64,000 nucleotides of DNA from Prevotella aff. ruminicola Tc2-24 (GCF_900110895.1 NZ_FOIQ01000001.1:944585-1008584), one strand, 5' to 3'. Shown: positions 32,621-42,678, numbered from the stretch's first letter. The notes: a model not told the origin generated them from the sequence alone. Numbers and translations: made by a program.

Positions 32621-34006
32621 ATGACACTTATCAAATCTATTTCTGGTATCCGCGGAACAATCGGTGGAGCAACTGGCGACACCCTTAATCCACTGGATAT
32701 CGTAAAATTCACCACCGCTTATGCCACATTCATCGGCCGTGAGGCCAAGGGCAAGAAGGTGGTTGTGGGCCGTGACGGCCGCATTTCCGGACCCATGGTC
32801 CGCAACGTTGTAGTTGGAACGCTCATGGGTATGGGCTACGATGTCATTGACATCGGCCTTGCCACCACTCCCACTACAGAACTGGCAGTCCGTATGGCAG
32901 GCGCTGACGGTGGTATCATCATTACCGCCTCACATAATCCCCGCCAGTGGAATGCCCTGAAACTGCTCAATCGCGAGGGTGAGTTCCTGACAGCTGCCGA
33001 CGGCGCTGAGGTGCTCCGCATAGCTGAAGAGGAGGACTTCAATTATGCTGAGGTCGACCAATTAGGTACCTGCACCATCGATGATACTTATAACCAGCGC
33101 CATATCGACTCCGTGCTTCAGTTGAAGTTGGTCGATTTGGAGGCCATCAAGAAACGTCAATTCCGCGTTTGTGTGGATGCCATCAACTCCGTGGGCGGCA
33201 TCATTCTACCTGACCTGTTCAAAGCACTTGGCGTGGATTACGAGATCTTGAATGGCGAGTGCACAGGCGATTTCGCCCATAATCCCGAGCCACTGGAGAA
33301 AAACCTTCAGGGCATCATGGATAAGATGAAGAAAGGCGGATTCGACCTGGGTATCGTGGTTGATCCCGATGTCGACCGTCTGGCCTTTATCTGTGAGGAC
33401 GGCAAGATGTTTGGCGAGGAGTACACACTCGTCAGCGTGGCTGATTACGTGCTCTCTCATACGACAGGTAACACCGTATCCAACCTCTCCTCGACTCGTG
33501 CCCTGCGCGATGTGACAGAGAAGCATGGTGGCAAATACACCGCTGCTGCCGTTGGTGAGGTGAATGTGACTACTAAGATGAAAGAAGTTGGTGCCGTGAT
33601 TGGCGGTGAGGGTAATGGCGGTGTCATCTATCCCGAGAGTCACTATGGTCGTGATGCCCTTGTAGGTATCGCCCTGTTCCTCTCATCTTTGGCACAGAAA
33701 GGCTGCACAGTCAGTGAGCTTCGCGCCACCTTCCCAGAGTATCAGATAGCCAAGAACCGCATAGACCTCACACCTGAGACTGACGTCGATGCCATCCTCG
33801 TGAAGGTTAAAGAGATGTTCGCCAAGGACAACTCTGCCCAGGTGAACGATGTAGATGGTGTGAAGATAGACTTCCCTGATCGATGGGTACACCTGCGCAA
33901 ATCAAACACTGAGCCTATCATCCGTGTATATAGTGAGGCCCAGACTATGGAGCAGGCCGATGACCTCGGCAAACAGCTCATGCAGGTTGTCTACGACATG
34001 CAATAA
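32621..34006 (+). CDS. glmM: Phosphoglucosamine mutase/phosphohexomutase (GlmM-like)
   Basis: This 461-residue alpha-D-phosphohexomutase has the active-site Ser loop ITASHNPRQWNALK, the Mg2+ loop VDPDVDRLAF, the sugar-recognition loop EGNGGVIYPESHYGRDA and the phosphate loop RKSNTEPIIRVYSEA. GlmM interconverts glucosamine-6-P and glucosamine-1-P for UDP-GlcNAc and peptidoglycan. A phosphomannomutase/phosphoglucomutase role is also possible, since these subfamilies are hard to separate by eye. It is co-directional with the DUF4827 gene and ends at a strong shared terminator. Confidence 0.92.
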   Translation: MTLIKSISGIRGTIGGATGDTLNPLDIVKFTTAYATFIGREAKGKKVVVGRDGRISGPMVRNVVVGTLMGMGYDVIDIGLATTPTTELAVRMAGADGGIIITASHNPRQWNALKLLNREGEFLTAADGAEVLRIAEEEDFNYAEVDQLGTCTIDDTYNQRHIDSVLQLKLVDLEAIKKRQFRVCVDAINSVGGIILPDLFKALGVDYEILNGECTGDFAHNPEPLEKNLQGIMDKMKKGGFDLGIVVDPDVDRLAFICEDGKMFGEEYTLVSVADYVLSHTTGNTVSNLSSTRALRDVTEKHGGKYTAAAVGEVNVTTKMKEVGAVIGGEGNGGVIYPESHYGRDALVGIALFLSSLAQKGCTVSELRATFPEYQIAKNRIDLTPETDVDAILVKVKEMFAKDNSAQVNDVDGVKIDFPDRWVHLRKSNTEPIIRVYSEAQTMEQADDLGKQLMQVVYDMQ

Positions 34007-34024
34007 AAAGAAAAAGAGAACAAT

Positions 34025-34056
34025 AGAAAAAGCCCACCGATTGGTGGGCTTTTTCT
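34025..34056. terminator. Bidirectional terminator between glmM and SulP gene
   Basis: 14-bp perfect arms (34025-34038, 34043-34056) around a GATT loop, with A/T tracts on both sides; it serves both convergent genes. Confidence 0.92.
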
Positions 34057-34057
34057 A

Positions 34058-35752
34058 TTATATCAGTTGTTTGGCGCGTTCAAGAGCCAGATTGATATGC
34101 GAACAGATATTCTCTTCACCAAGCATTGCATCGAAGCCTGCCTTGTGAAGCACCGTCTGCACCGATGGGCTCACACCTGAGAGTACCACTTGTATTCCCT
34201 CCTGCTGAGACATCAGACAGAGGTTCGTCAGGTTATGGATACCTGTAGAATCGACAAAGGGCACCTTACGCATACGGATGATACGCACCTTCGGGCGCTG
34301 ACGTCCCAATGCTCCCATAATCTCTTCAAACTTATTTCCTGCCCCAAAGAAATAGGGACCATTGATCTCATAGACCTCCACACCCTCAGGTATGGTCAGA
34401 TGCTCAAGATTTCCAAGCTGGAAGTCACTGTCTTCCTCCTCGGGATTGATCTCGTCACTGATGACCTTGACGTCTGTCGTCTCTGCCATACGTCTCATGA
34501 ACAGCAGACATGCACAGATAAGGCCCACTTCGATAGCAATTGTCAGGTCGAAGACAACGGTGAGCAGGAAAGTAACCCAAAGCACGATGACATCACTCTT
34601 AGGATTCTTCATGATGGAAAGGAATGAGCGCCAACCACTCATGTTATAGCTCACGATGACAAGTACACCAGCCAGACAGGCCATGGGGATATATTGTGCC
34701 AGCGGCATGAGGAAAAGGAAAATCAGTAACAGAACGGCAGCATGAACAATGCCTGCCACAGGGGTACGACCACCGTTATTGATGTTGGTCATCGTACGGG
34801 CGATAGCACCAGTAGCAGGGATACCGCCAAAGATTGGAGAGGCAAGATTTGCCAGTCCCTGGGCAATCAGCTCTGTATTAGAGTTATGACGGTCGCCAAT
34901 GACACCATCAGCCACGGTAGCCGAGAGCAGTGACTCGATGGCACCAAGGATGGCAATGGTAATGGCAGGAGAAACGAGTCCCTTGATGACATCCCACGTG
35001 AGGGAAGGTACTTGTGCACCAGGCAACTGACTGGATATTGAGAAGCGATCGCCGATAGTCTCGACGGTCGACACCCCTGCATATTGTTTGAGTAAGACAA
35101 CAGCCAAAGTCATCACGATGATGGCAATCAGCGAGCCTGGAAGCTTAGCTACGATACCACGCTTAGCAATCTTCGGCCAGATAGCGATGATAACGACAGA
35201 GCCGATACCAACGGCAGCACTCCATATGTCGACAGAAGGGAAGGCACCGATATATGCCCACCACTTCTCAATGAAGTCGGAAGGAACAGTAGCCATTGTC
35301 AGGCCGAAGAGATCCTTAATCTGCGTCGTAAAGATTGTCAGGGCTATACCAGAGGTAAAACCAACGACAATAGGGTACGGGATATATTTGATAATCGTAC
35401 CAAGATGAAGCACGCCAAAAAGAATAAGGAACACACCTGCCAACAAAGTGGCAATAGTCAGTCCCTCGAACCCATATTGCTGGATGATACCATATATAAT
35501 AATAATGAACGCGCCCGTAGGACCGCCAATCTGTACCTTCGAGCCCCCGAAGAATGATATAATCAGTCCGGCAACAATAGCGGTGATAATACCTTTCTCA
35601 GGCGTCACACCTGATGCGATACCAAAAGCGATGGCCAATGGTAGCGCAACGATACCAACGATAATACCTGCCAACAGGTCGGTAGTGAACTGTCGACGGT
35701 CATAATGTCGTAATGTCGAAAAAAGCTTCGGCTTAAATTCCAAAGTTGTCAT
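34058..35752 (-). CDS. SulP family inorganic anion transporter with STAS domain
   Basis: The 564-residue protein has an N-terminal membrane domain of some 12-14 segments (for example LLAGIIVGIVALPLAIAFGI) with the SulP signature region ISFFGGSKVQIGGPTGAF. A cytoplasmic C-terminal STAS domain follows (residues ~440-560, with FVDSTGIHNL). It would move sulfate, bicarbonate or another anion across the inner membrane; the substrate is not readable from sequence. Consensus promoter at 35788-35818; no obvious partners nearby. Confidence 0.93.
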   Translation of the reverse strand: MTTLEFKPKLFSTLRHYDRRQFTTDLLAGIIVGIVALPLAIAFGIASGVTPEKGIITAIVAGLIISFFGGSKVQIGGPTGAFIIIIYGIIQQYGFEGLTIATLLAGVFLILFGVLHLGTIIKYIPYPIVVGFTSGIALTIFTTQIKDLFGLTMATVPSDFIEKWWAYIGAFPSVDIWSAAVGIGSVVIIAIWPKIAKRGIVAKLPGSLIAIIVMTLAVVLLKQYAGVSTVETIGDRFSISSQLPGAQVPSLTWDVIKGLVSPAITIAILGAIESLLSATVADGVIGDRHNSNTELIAQGLANLASPIFGGIPATGAIARTMTNINNGGRTPVAGIVHAAVLLLIFLFLMPLAQYIPMACLAGVLVIVSYNMSGWRSFLSIMKNPKSDVIVLWVTFLLTVVFDLTIAIEVGLICACLLFMRRMAETTDVKVISDEINPEEEDSDFQLGNLEHLTIPEGVEVYEINGPYFFGAGNKFEEIMGALGRQRPKVRIIRMRKVPFVDSTGIHNLTNLCLMSQQEGIQVVLSGVSPSVQTVLHKAGFDAMLGEENICSHINLALERAKQLI

Positions 35753-35787
35753 GTCTATAAAACCTTATGTTATCAGGAAAACTGATG

Positions 35788-35818
35788 CAAAAGTATGAAA
35801 AAAGTTAAAAAGCACAAA
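35788..35818 (-). promoter_or_regulatory. SulP promoter
   Basis: On the minus strand TTTG (35818-35815), 19 nt, TACTTTTG (35795-35788). Confidence 0.8.
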
Positions 35819-35847
35819 AGAAAGTGATATGTTATTGAAAAAAAAAC

Positions 35848-35855
35848 TACTTTTG
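35848..35855 (+). promoter_or_regulatory. Promoter -7 box of the Ala-rich lipoprotein
   Basis: TACTTTTG, 49 nt upstream of the ATG at 35905. It is divergent from the SulP promoter; the -33 element is weak. Confidence 0.55.
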
Positions 35856-35904
35856 TTGCCAAATATCAATTCACTTTTTTATTAATCTATTAAAAAGAAG
35901 CATT

Positions 35905-36465
35905 ATGAAGAAAGTATTGTTCGCTGTGATCGCTATGATCGCCATCGGTTTCGCATCGTGCGGAAACAAGGCTCAGGCTCCTGCCAACGGAGCACAGGAC
36001 GTAGAGACTGCTGTCAGTGAAATCACCGCTGCCCTTCAGGAGCAAATCAACGCTCAGGATGCAGGAAAGCTGCAGGAGGTACTTGCCACCGTGCAGGAAA
36101 AAGTGAAGGAGTTCATCACCACCAATCCTGAGATGGCTAAGGAGTATGTAGCCAAGGTTCAGGATTTCCTGAAGGAGAATGCCGATAAGATCAAGGCTTT
36201 CGCTGGTGAGAATGAGGCTGTGAACACTGCCATCAGTGCACTGACCGCTGCTCCTGCAGATGCCATCGTCAGTGGTCTGAGTTCCGCCGTGGAAGGTATC
36301 GGTAATGCAGGTGAGGCTGTTAAGGATGCTGCTGCCGACGCTGCCGCCGACGCTGTTGACGCTGCTGCCGACAAGGCCGAAGAGGTGAAGGATGCTGCCA
36401 AGGAAAAGGCCGGTAAGGCTGTTGACGCTGCTGCCGACAAAACCAAGAAGGCACTGGGCCTCTAA
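35905..36465 (+). CDS. Small Ala-rich amphipathic lipoprotein
   Basis: This 186-residue protein has a signal peptide with lipobox FASC (Cys at ~20) and is otherwise helical and rich in Ala, Lys, Glu and Asp. The last ~60 residues are near-repeats such as DAAADAAADAVDAAADKAEE and KAGKAVDAAADKTKKAL, of the kind seen in apolipoprotein-like or stress (YtxH/LEA-like) helices. I do not recognise a named family. A structural or stress role at a membrane is a guess. It has its own promoter and terminator (36532-36566), so it is monocistronic. Confidence 0.82.
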   Translation: MKKVLFAVIAMIAIGFASCGNKAQAPANGAQDVETAVSEITAALQEQINAQDAGKLQEVLATVQEKVKEFITTNPEMAKEYVAKVQDFLKENADKIKAFAGENEAVNTAISALTAAPADAIVSGLSSAVEGIGNAGEAVKDAAADAAADAVDAAADKAEEVKDAAKEKAGKAVDAAADKTKKALGL

Positions 36466-36531
36466 ACAGGAATAATGCTATATAGTGCTGATGAAGAGAC
36501 GTCAGACTCTGAAAGCACTGATTCGTTAAAC

Positions 36532-36566
36532 AAACGGGGCATTCGTAGAACGGATCTGCCCCGTTT
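36532..36566 (+). terminator. Terminator of the Ala-rich lipoprotein
   Basis: AAACGGGGCA/TGCCCCGTTT arms around a 15-nt loop, 67 nt after the stop. Confidence 0.7.
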
Positions 36567-36578
36567 ATAATAAATATC

Positions 36579-36586
36579 TATCTTTG
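36579..36586 (+). promoter_or_regulatory. Promoter -7 box of the carbohydrate-binding gene
   Basis: TATCTTTG followed by CAGC; 42 nt before the ATG at 36628. Confidence 0.6.
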
Positions 36587-36627
36587 CAGCACTACTGACA
36601 AAGAACTGATTTAAACAAACATAAAAC

Positions 36628-37623
36628 ATGAAAAGACTCTTTGTGGCCATCACGGCCATCATGACCTCCATCTCGCTCTGGGCGGATAACTATACAGTAA
36701 CTGTTGTCTACAAGGACAACAAGGCCACTATCACCATACCAGAAGAGGTGGCTGGTTACGTATCAGTTACCAGTGGCAGTTCTTCACACGTCAAACTGGT
36801 ACAGACATCCACCAATGACGATAACCCTGGTGAGATTATCTACCAACTCAGTGGCTCCAGTGCCGACGGTGAGTTTTATATGACAGGTGAGTACAAGGCC
36901 ACCCTTCAACTCAACGGTCTGACGTTGACCAATCCCGACAGTACGGCCATCCACATCAAGGACGGTAAACGTATCAAAGTCAGTATGATGAGTGGTACGA
37001 CTAGTACGCTCGCCGATGGAGTTACCGATACAGAATCGAAAGGGTGTTTTCATAGCAAGGGACATACAGAGTTTGTTGGAAGAGGCACACTGAATATTGT
37101 GAGTAACATTCGTCACGCAATCTTCAGCAAGGAGTACGTGGAGATAAAGAACTGTACCATCAACATCACTGGTGCCAAAAAAGACGGCATACACTGTCAG
37201 CAATACTTCAAGATGACTAGTGGCACAGTGAACATCAGTGGTGTAGAGGATGACGGTATACAGGTAGAGCTCAAAGGAGAGGAACCTTTTGCAGGATCAG
37301 AAACCGAAGATGAGGATACAGGCAACTTCTACATGACAGAAGGGACGCTGGCCATCAGCGATTATGGTGCATCTGCCATCAAAGCCGCAGGAAGTGTTAC
37401 CTTTACAGGTGGCATACAGAATTTCCCACTCATCGATGTGATGGAGAATGCCACAGGCATCAGAGTTGTCGGCACGGACAGAGAGGAACCTGACTTCGAT
37501 CATGCTGACAGCATATATGATCTCAACGGCCGTCAGCTCCCCGCTGGCAGTCAGCCCCAGAAAGGAGTCTATATTCTCAGGAAAGGAAAGCAAGCAAAAA
37601 AAATCCAATTTCTTGGGAAATAA
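36628..37623 (+). CDS. Secreted beta-helix carbohydrate-binding protein (Cthe_2159-like)
   Basis: This 331-residue protein starts with a signal peptide (MKRLFVAITAIMTSISLWA). The middle is a right-handed beta-helix rich in turns (LNGLTLTNPDSTAIHIKDGK, KKDGIHCQQYFKMTSG, DDGIQVELKG, YGASAIKAAGSVTFTGG) that resembles the Cthe_2159 carbohydrate-binding domain. The C-terminus (SIYDLNGRQL, then KGVYILRKGKQAKKI) looks like a type IX-style sorting or C-terminal tail common in Prevotella. It would be an exported polysaccharide-binding protein. The DsbD-like gene begins 3 nt after its stop, so the two may be co-transcribed. Confidence 0.72.
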   Translation: MKRLFVAITAIMTSISLWADNYTVTVVYKDNKATITIPEEVAGYVSVTSGSSSHVKLVQTSTNDDNPGEIIYQLSGSSADGEFYMTGEYKATLQLNGLTLTNPDSTAIHIKDGKRIKVSMMSGTTSTLADGVTDTESKGCFHSKGHTEFVGRGTLNIVSNIRHAIFSKEYVEIKNCTINITGAKKDGIHCQQYFKMTSGTVNISGVEDDGIQVELKGEEPFAGSETEDEDTGNFYMTEGTLAISDYGASAIKAAGSVTFTGGIQNFPLIDVMENATGIRVVGTDREEPDFDHADSIYDLNGRQLPAGSQPQKGVYILRKGKQAKKIQFLGK

Positions 37624-37626
37624 CAC

Positions 37627-39651
37627 ATGAGGAAACTACTATCTATCCTATTCATGATGCTCATGGTGCTTGCGATGCAAGCACAGATGCTCACCCCCAT
37701 ACACTTCACTACACAGCTAAAGGAATTAAAAGGTGGTGAAGCAGAACTGATTTTTTCTGCCACCATCGACCAGGGATGGCATGTGTATTCCACCGATCTC
37801 GGTGACGGAGGTCCTGTCTCTGCAGCCTTCCATATCGTAAAGATGGATGGAGCTCAGACTGTTGGAAAACTCCAGGCACGTGGTCACGAGATTAAGCAGT
37901 ACGACAAACTTTTTGATATGGATCTCCGTTATTTTGAGAAGGCGGTCACCTTCGTTCAACGGATCCGTTTCACGAAGTCCGAATATGATATTAACTGTTA
38001 TGTAGAATATGGCGCCTGTAATGATGAAGTCTGTCTACCTCCGTCAGAGATAGCCCTGAAACAAAAGGGAAAGACTACAGAGCCAATTGGTCAGCCCTCA
38101 TCTTCCGACAAAGAGCAACAGGAAAGTCTCCTTCCGCAGAAAGACGAAAGTCAGCCAACTCAGATTGCCACAACAGACACCCTAGTCATTGACCAGTCAT
38201 TATCGGCCAACGGCCAGAGTCTTCTTTGGGAACCCGTCATCAAGGAGTTACAGGCGTATAATGGTGAGACCGATTCTGACAAGGCTCTCTCTTGGTGGAT
38301 GATTTTCCTAGAAGGACTACTAGGCGGTTTTATAGCCCTGTTCACTCCCTGTGTATGGCCGATCATACCAATGACTGTCTCATTTTTCCTCAAGCGAAAC
38401 AAGGATCAGGCAAAAGCCATTCGTGAGGCTGCCAGCTATGGTCTTTCGATTGTCGTCATCTATGTATTACTGGGCTTGGCCGTGACTTTATTATTCGGTG
38501 CCAGCGCTTTGAACGCACTGGCCACCAACGCCATCGTCAACATTTTCTTTTGTCTGCTATTGGTACTCTTTGCGGCATCTTTCTTTGGTGCGTTTGAGTT
38601 AACCCTTCCCTCTTCATGGTCAAATAAGATTGACGCAAAATCGGAGAAAACCACAGGCATGCTTTCCATCTTCCTGATGGCATTCACACTAGCCTTGGTG
38701 TCATTCTCCTGCACAGGTCCGATTATCGGATTTCTCCTTGTGGCCGTATCCACACAGGGTAGCATCGTGGCACCAACCATCGGTATGCTGGGCTTCGCCA
38801 TTGCCTTGGCCATACCTTTCACACTCTTTGCGATGTTCCCATCACTGCTGAAAGCGGCTCCGAAATCTGGCGATTGGATGAATGTCATCAAAGTGACTCT
38901 TGGCTTCATAGAACTGGCCTTCGCTTTGAAGTTCCTGTCCGTAGCCGATCTCGCCTATGGCTGGCACATCCTCGATCGAGAGGCTTTCCTCTCTATCTGG
39001 ATTGTCATCTTCGGATTGCTAGGCGCCTATCTGCTTGGATGGTTGAAATTCTCACACGACAACGAAAGCCACCGCACGAACGTCCCGCGTTTCTTCCTTG
39101 CGATGGCATCACTAGCTTTCACCGTCTACATGATACCAGGGCTCTGGGGAGCCCCCCTAAAAGGCATCAGTGCCTTCACACCGCCGATGAATACGCAGGA
39201 CTTTAATCTGCAGAAATCCGTCACCGAGGCACGTTTCACTGATTACGAGTCAGGTATGGCTGCTGCTAAGGCCGAACATAAGCCTGTCATCATCGACTTT
39301 ACCGGCTTCGGATGCGTGAATTGTCGTAAGATGGAGGCTGCCGTATGGACAGACACACAGGTTGCCGACATTCTGAACAAGGATTATGTGCTGATATCTC
39401 TCTATGTTGATGACAAGACTACGCTTTCTGAGCCAATCAAGGTAACGGAAAACGGGCAGGATCGCACTCTACGAACTGTCGGCGAAAAATGGTCATATCT
39501 CCAACGAGTGAAGTTCGGTGCTAACGCCCAACCATTCTATGTGCTGCTTGATAACGAGGGGCGTCCCCTCAATGGCAGTCGCTCTTATGACGAAGATATT
39601 CAAGCCTATATCACTTTTCTTAACCAAGGACTGACGAATTATCGGAAATAA
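37627..39651 (+). CDS. dsbD: DsbD-like thiol:disulfide interchange protein
   Basis: This 674-residue protein has the three-part DsbD layout. A signal peptide leads to an N-terminal DsbD-alpha-like domain with Cys residues in EYGACNDEVCLPP. A membrane domain follows, with paired Cys in FTPCVWPIIPMTVSFFLKR and SFSCTGPIIGF. The C-terminal thioredoxin domain has CVNC (DFTGFGCVNCRKMEA). It passes electrons from cytoplasmic thioredoxin to periplasmic thiols. A bidirectional terminator separates it from the M13 gene. Confidence 0.93.
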   Translation: MRKLLSILFMMLMVLAMQAQMLTPIHFTTQLKELKGGEAELIFSATIDQGWHVYSTDLGDGGPVSAAFHIVKMDGAQTVGKLQARGHEIKQYDKLFDMDLRYFEKAVTFVQRIRFTKSEYDINCYVEYGACNDEVCLPPSEIALKQKGKTTEPIGQPSSSDKEQQESLLPQKDESQPTQIATTDTLVIDQSLSANGQSLLWEPVIKELQAYNGETDSDKALSWWMIFLEGLLGGFIALFTPCVWPIIPMTVSFFLKRNKDQAKAIREAASYGLSIVVIYVLLGLAVTLLFGASALNALATNAIVNIFFCLLLVLFAASFFGAFELTLPSSWSNKIDAKSEKTTGMLSIFLMAFTLALVSFSCTGPIIGFLLVAVSTQGSIVAPTIGMLGFAIALAIPFTLFAMFPSLLKAAPKSGDWMNVIKVTLGFIELAFALKFLSVADLAYGWHILDREAFLSIWIVIFGLLGAYLLGWLKFSHDNESHRTNVPRFFLAMASLAFTVYMIPGLWGAPLKGISAFTPPMNTQDFNLQKSVTEARFTDYESGMAAAKAEHKPVIIDFTGFGCVNCRKMEAAVWTDTQVADILNKDYVLISLYVDDKTTLSEPIKVTENGQDRTLRTVGEKWSYLQRVKFGANAQPFYVLLDNEGRPLNGSRSYDEDIQAYITFLNQGLTNYRK

Positions 39652-39653
39652 GA

Positions 39654-39682
39654 AGAATGGGCTGCTAACCGCAGCCCATTCT
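39654..39682. terminator. Bidirectional terminator between dsbD and pepO
   Basis: 12-bp perfect arms (39654-39665, 39671-39682) around a 5-nt loop, between two convergent genes. Confidence 0.92.
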
Positions 39683-39705
39683 ATCTTTTACCTCATATTA
39701 CGTTT

Positions 39706-41730
39706 TTACCAAATCTGTGCTCGTTGCTTCTTCGGGATGAAGAGCTTGTCTCCCTTCTTTACTCCGAATGCATCATACCAGGCATTGATATGCGGTAGAG
39801 CACCATTTACACGTGCCATATTGGGTGAGTGTACGTCGACCTTCAGCAGAAGTTCCACATATTCCGGACGCATGTTACTTGCCCACACACGGCCCCACGC
39901 AAGGAAGAAGCGCTGTTCAGGGGTAAAGCCGTCGATAGTACCCAAGGATTTCTCTTTCATTACGTTCTGAAGTGCGCGATATGCGATGTTCAGACCTCCG
40001 TTATCACCAATGTTCTCGCCCAGTGTCTGCTGACCATTGACAAACTGGCCAGGCGCAGTCTCATACTTGTCAAAAGCATCGACCAGCACCTTTGTACGAG
40101 CCTCATAGTTAGTCTTATCGGCATCTGTCCACCAGTTACGTTGGTTGCCCGTCTTATCAAACTGAGAACCCTGATCGTCGAAGCCATGACTCATCTCATG
40201 ACCAATCACACCACCAATGGCACCATAGTTTACTGCATCATCAGCCTGCGGATCAAAGAACGGCGGCTGCAAGATGGCGGCTGGGAAGCATATCTCATTA
40301 GTTGTCGGGTTATAATATGCATTGACGGTCTGCGGTGTCATTCCCCACTCTGTCTTATCAACAGGTTTGTTCACCTTTCGATTCACAGCATCGTTATGGA
40401 AGAATTCGGCGATGTTACCCATATTCTCATAGAGCGAAAGACTGTCATTCACCTGCAAGCCACTATAGTCTCTCCATTTGTCGGGATAACCAATCTTGAT
40501 GATGAAATTTTCAAGCTTATCCTTCGCCAGCGCCTTCGTCTCATTACTCATCCATGTGGCCTCATCAATACGCTGCGCCAAAGCCTTCTGGAGGTTATGA
40601 ACCAAATCGAGCATACGCAGCTTACTCGACTCTGGGAAATACTTCTCCACATACAGTCGACCGATGGCCTCACCCAAGACACTGCTGACGGTAGATACGG
40701 CACGCTTCCAACGAGGACGATCCTGCTGAACACCACTCATCACACTGCTCATTTTGAAAGCCACGGCACGGAAATCATCGCTCAACTGACTAGCAGCTCC
40801 AGAGATGATCTTAATCTCAGCATATGCCTTCAGGTCATCGAGCGAAGCCTCAGCCAAGATTTTCTCCACCTCATGGATAGGCTCTGGCTGCGACACATCA
40901 ATCCATTCGAAAGTAGGGAAGCCAGAAGCGAAAAACACATTCCCCCAGTCAATGCCAGGGAAGTCAACAACCAACTGGTTGTAGGACATCTTATGATAGT
41001 TCTTGTCGATATCACGGAGTTCCACCCTACTATAGCTGGCCTTGGCAATACGCGTCTCGATTTCGAGCACAGCCTGCATCTTCTGCTGAGCAGTCACGGA
41101 GTCGTTGCCAACCATCATAAACAGAGTCTTCATACATTCCTTATATGCCTCAAGAATCTGGGTGCTCTGCGGATCATCGTTCAGATAATAGTCACGAGTT
41201 GGCAGTCCCAGACCGCCCTGTCCAACAGACACGAGGTTCATGCCGGCATTACGAATATCAGCATCTATTCCAATGCCATACATCATCGTCGCCTCACCAC
41301 GACGGTCAATCTGGGCTGTGACGAGCTGATATTCACGACGGTCTTTGATGGCGGCAATACGATCAAGCACAGGCTTCAACGGAGCCCAGCCCTCACGGTT
41401 CAGACGCACGCTATCCATTCTGAGCTTGTAGAGCGACCCTATCTTCTGTCCTAACGATCCTTTCTCCTGTGGACTATCCGCATACTGCAGGATCAACTCC
41501 TGAATACGTATCTGATTCTCCTCATATAGATCGGTAAATGCACCATTGTCCGTATGCTCACCATCGAGAGGGTGAGCCTTCAGCCACCCGCCAGCAGCAT
41601 ATTGGTAGAAATCATCACCTGGTTTGACCGAGGTATCAAGATTCGCGGGGTCGATACCCGACGATACTGTCTGAGCCGTTGCTGATGTTGCCAACAACAG
41701 ACAAGCTGCAAAAAACAAATTCTGTTTCAT
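39706..41730 (-). CDS. pepO: M13 family metallopeptidase (PepO/neprilysin-like)
   Basis: This 674-residue protein has a signal peptide (MKQNLFFAACLLLATSATAQ) and the M13 hallmarks NAYYNPTTNEICFPAAIL, zinc motif HEMSHGFDDQG, and GENIGDNGGLNIA, which carries the third zinc ligand (Glu). It is a periplasmic zinc peptidase of the PepO/neprilysin family that cleaves small peptides. The product is soluble, unlike mammalian neprilysin. A long open frame on the opposite strand (39829-41454) is a codon-composition shadow. Confidence 0.95.
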   Translation of the reverse strand: MKQNLFFAACLLLATSATAQTVSSGIDPANLDTSVKPGDDFYQYAAGGWLKAHPLDGEHTDNGAFTDLYEENQIRIQELILQYADSPQEKGSLGQKIGSLYKLRMDSVRLNREGWAPLKPVLDRIAAIKDRREYQLVTAQIDRRGEATMMYGIGIDADIRNAGMNLVSVGQGGLGLPTRDYYLNDDPQSTQILEAYKECMKTLFMMVGNDSVTAQQKMQAVLEIETRIAKASYSRVELRDIDKNYHKMSYNQLVVDFPGIDWGNVFFASGFPTFEWIDVSQPEPIHEVEKILAEASLDDLKAYAEIKIISGAASQLSDDFRAVAFKMSSVMSGVQQDRPRWKRAVSTVSSVLGEAIGRLYVEKYFPESSKLRMLDLVHNLQKALAQRIDEATWMSNETKALAKDKLENFIIKIGYPDKWRDYSGLQVNDSLSLYENMGNIAEFFHNDAVNRKVNKPVDKTEWGMTPQTVNAYYNPTTNEICFPAAILQPPFFDPQADDAVNYGAIGGVIGHEMSHGFDDQGSQFDKTGNQRNWWTDADKTNYEARTKVLVDAFDKYETAPGQFVNGQQTLGENIGDNGGLNIAYRALQNVMKEKSLGTIDGFTPEQRFFLAWGRVWASNMRPEYVELLLKVDVHSPNMARVNGALPHINAWYDAFGVKKGDKLFIPKKQRAQIW

Positions 41731-41877
41731 ACGTTATCTTTTCGTTTATATATTGATTATATTTTGATTATCTATTAGACGACCATAGAGCACATAAAAA
41801 CTACAGAGATTTACGCTTTTAACTTTTTTTTGCAATCAAAAAAAAGAAAAACACTCATAAAGAATAGGTGTGTTCTA

Positions 41878-42657
41878 TTAGAACTTAACTTGATATCCTA
41901 CTCCTATTATATGACGGTTAGGTTCGTTGTCGTCATCATCACTCCGTACAGTCTGATAACGGTAGAAAGCACTAAGCGTATGCTGTTTCGACAGTTTCCA
42001 GTCAACTCCCACATGATAACGCACTTTCTGCAGACTCCACGCGTTAAAAAATTCTATGTTGGCAAAAGGCGTGAGTACCAGTCCTTTCCTATCATATTCC
42101 ACCTGTAGTCGACTGCGAAGCACGTTCTTCCCCTTTTCGTGATAGGTCTTCGGTTTCCCGTCATATGCGTTGGTGAAATAACTCCAGCGCTCACTAACAC
42201 GGTATTCCGGACGCCAAGTGTACTGCCATCGTTCTCGTAAAGAGAACTTGAAATCACCAATGAGCTTCTTTGCGACAATCAGTGAGAAATCAAAACGATG
42301 ACGCGGAGCCCAATAACGGGCGCATTTCTTTGGATCACCAATCTCTACATCACCGTCGATTACCTCATCATCGTTTGCTTGGAAATAGGAGATACGTTCA
42401 TTGTTATCGTAGAGAAAAGTATAGCCAGCGGAAGCTTTCAGCCATTTCGATATCTTATAATCGAGGCCAACACCAGCACTCCATCGATCATTCGTCTTTG
42501 CATCGTTTCGTGTCCGTAATTCTCCCTCGAGTTCCAAAGACCACTGTTTGTTAATCTTCTTTTCTACCTCCACAGAGAAGTCAAGACCAAAATCATCTCT
42601 CTGAGCTGCTGCCATCATCGGCAACAAAATCATCAGGAATAAGACACATCGTTTCAT
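41878..42657 (-). CDS. DUF2490 outer-membrane-type protein
   Basis: This 259-residue protein has a signal peptide (MKRCVLFLMILLPMMAAA) and alternating beta strands (WSLELEGELRTRND, WLKASAGYTFLYDN, FKFSLRERWQYTWRP) ending in a hydrophobic Phe-terminated strand (GVGYQVKF). This matches DUF2490, a predicted outer-membrane barrel. It is the last gene of the exoA-VTC-DUF4956-DUF2490 cluster, where it may form the outer-membrane part of an exported polymer or phosphate-related pathway. That role is inferred from gene order. Confidence 0.85.
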   Translation of the reverse strand: MKRCVLFLMILLPMMAAAQRDDFGLDFSVEVEKKINKQWSLELEGELRTRNDAKTNDRWSAGVGLDYKISKWLKASAGYTFLYDNNERISYFQANDDEVIDGDVEIGDPKKCARYWAPRHRFDFSLIVAKKLIGDFKFSLRERWQYTWRPEYRVSERWSYFTNAYDGKPKTYHEKGKNVLRSRLQVEYDRKGLVLTPFANIEFFNAWSLQKVRYHVGVDWKLSKQHTLSAFYRYQTVRSDDDDNEPNRHIIGVGYQVKF

Positions 42658-42678
42658 TTCTTCAATCCTTCTATTCCT

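Noticed and set aside
39829..41454. 541-residue open frame opposite the M13 peptidase gene
   Set aside because: The M13 gene has zinc motifs and a signal peptide; the opposite frame has no recognisable motif and is likely a codon shadow.
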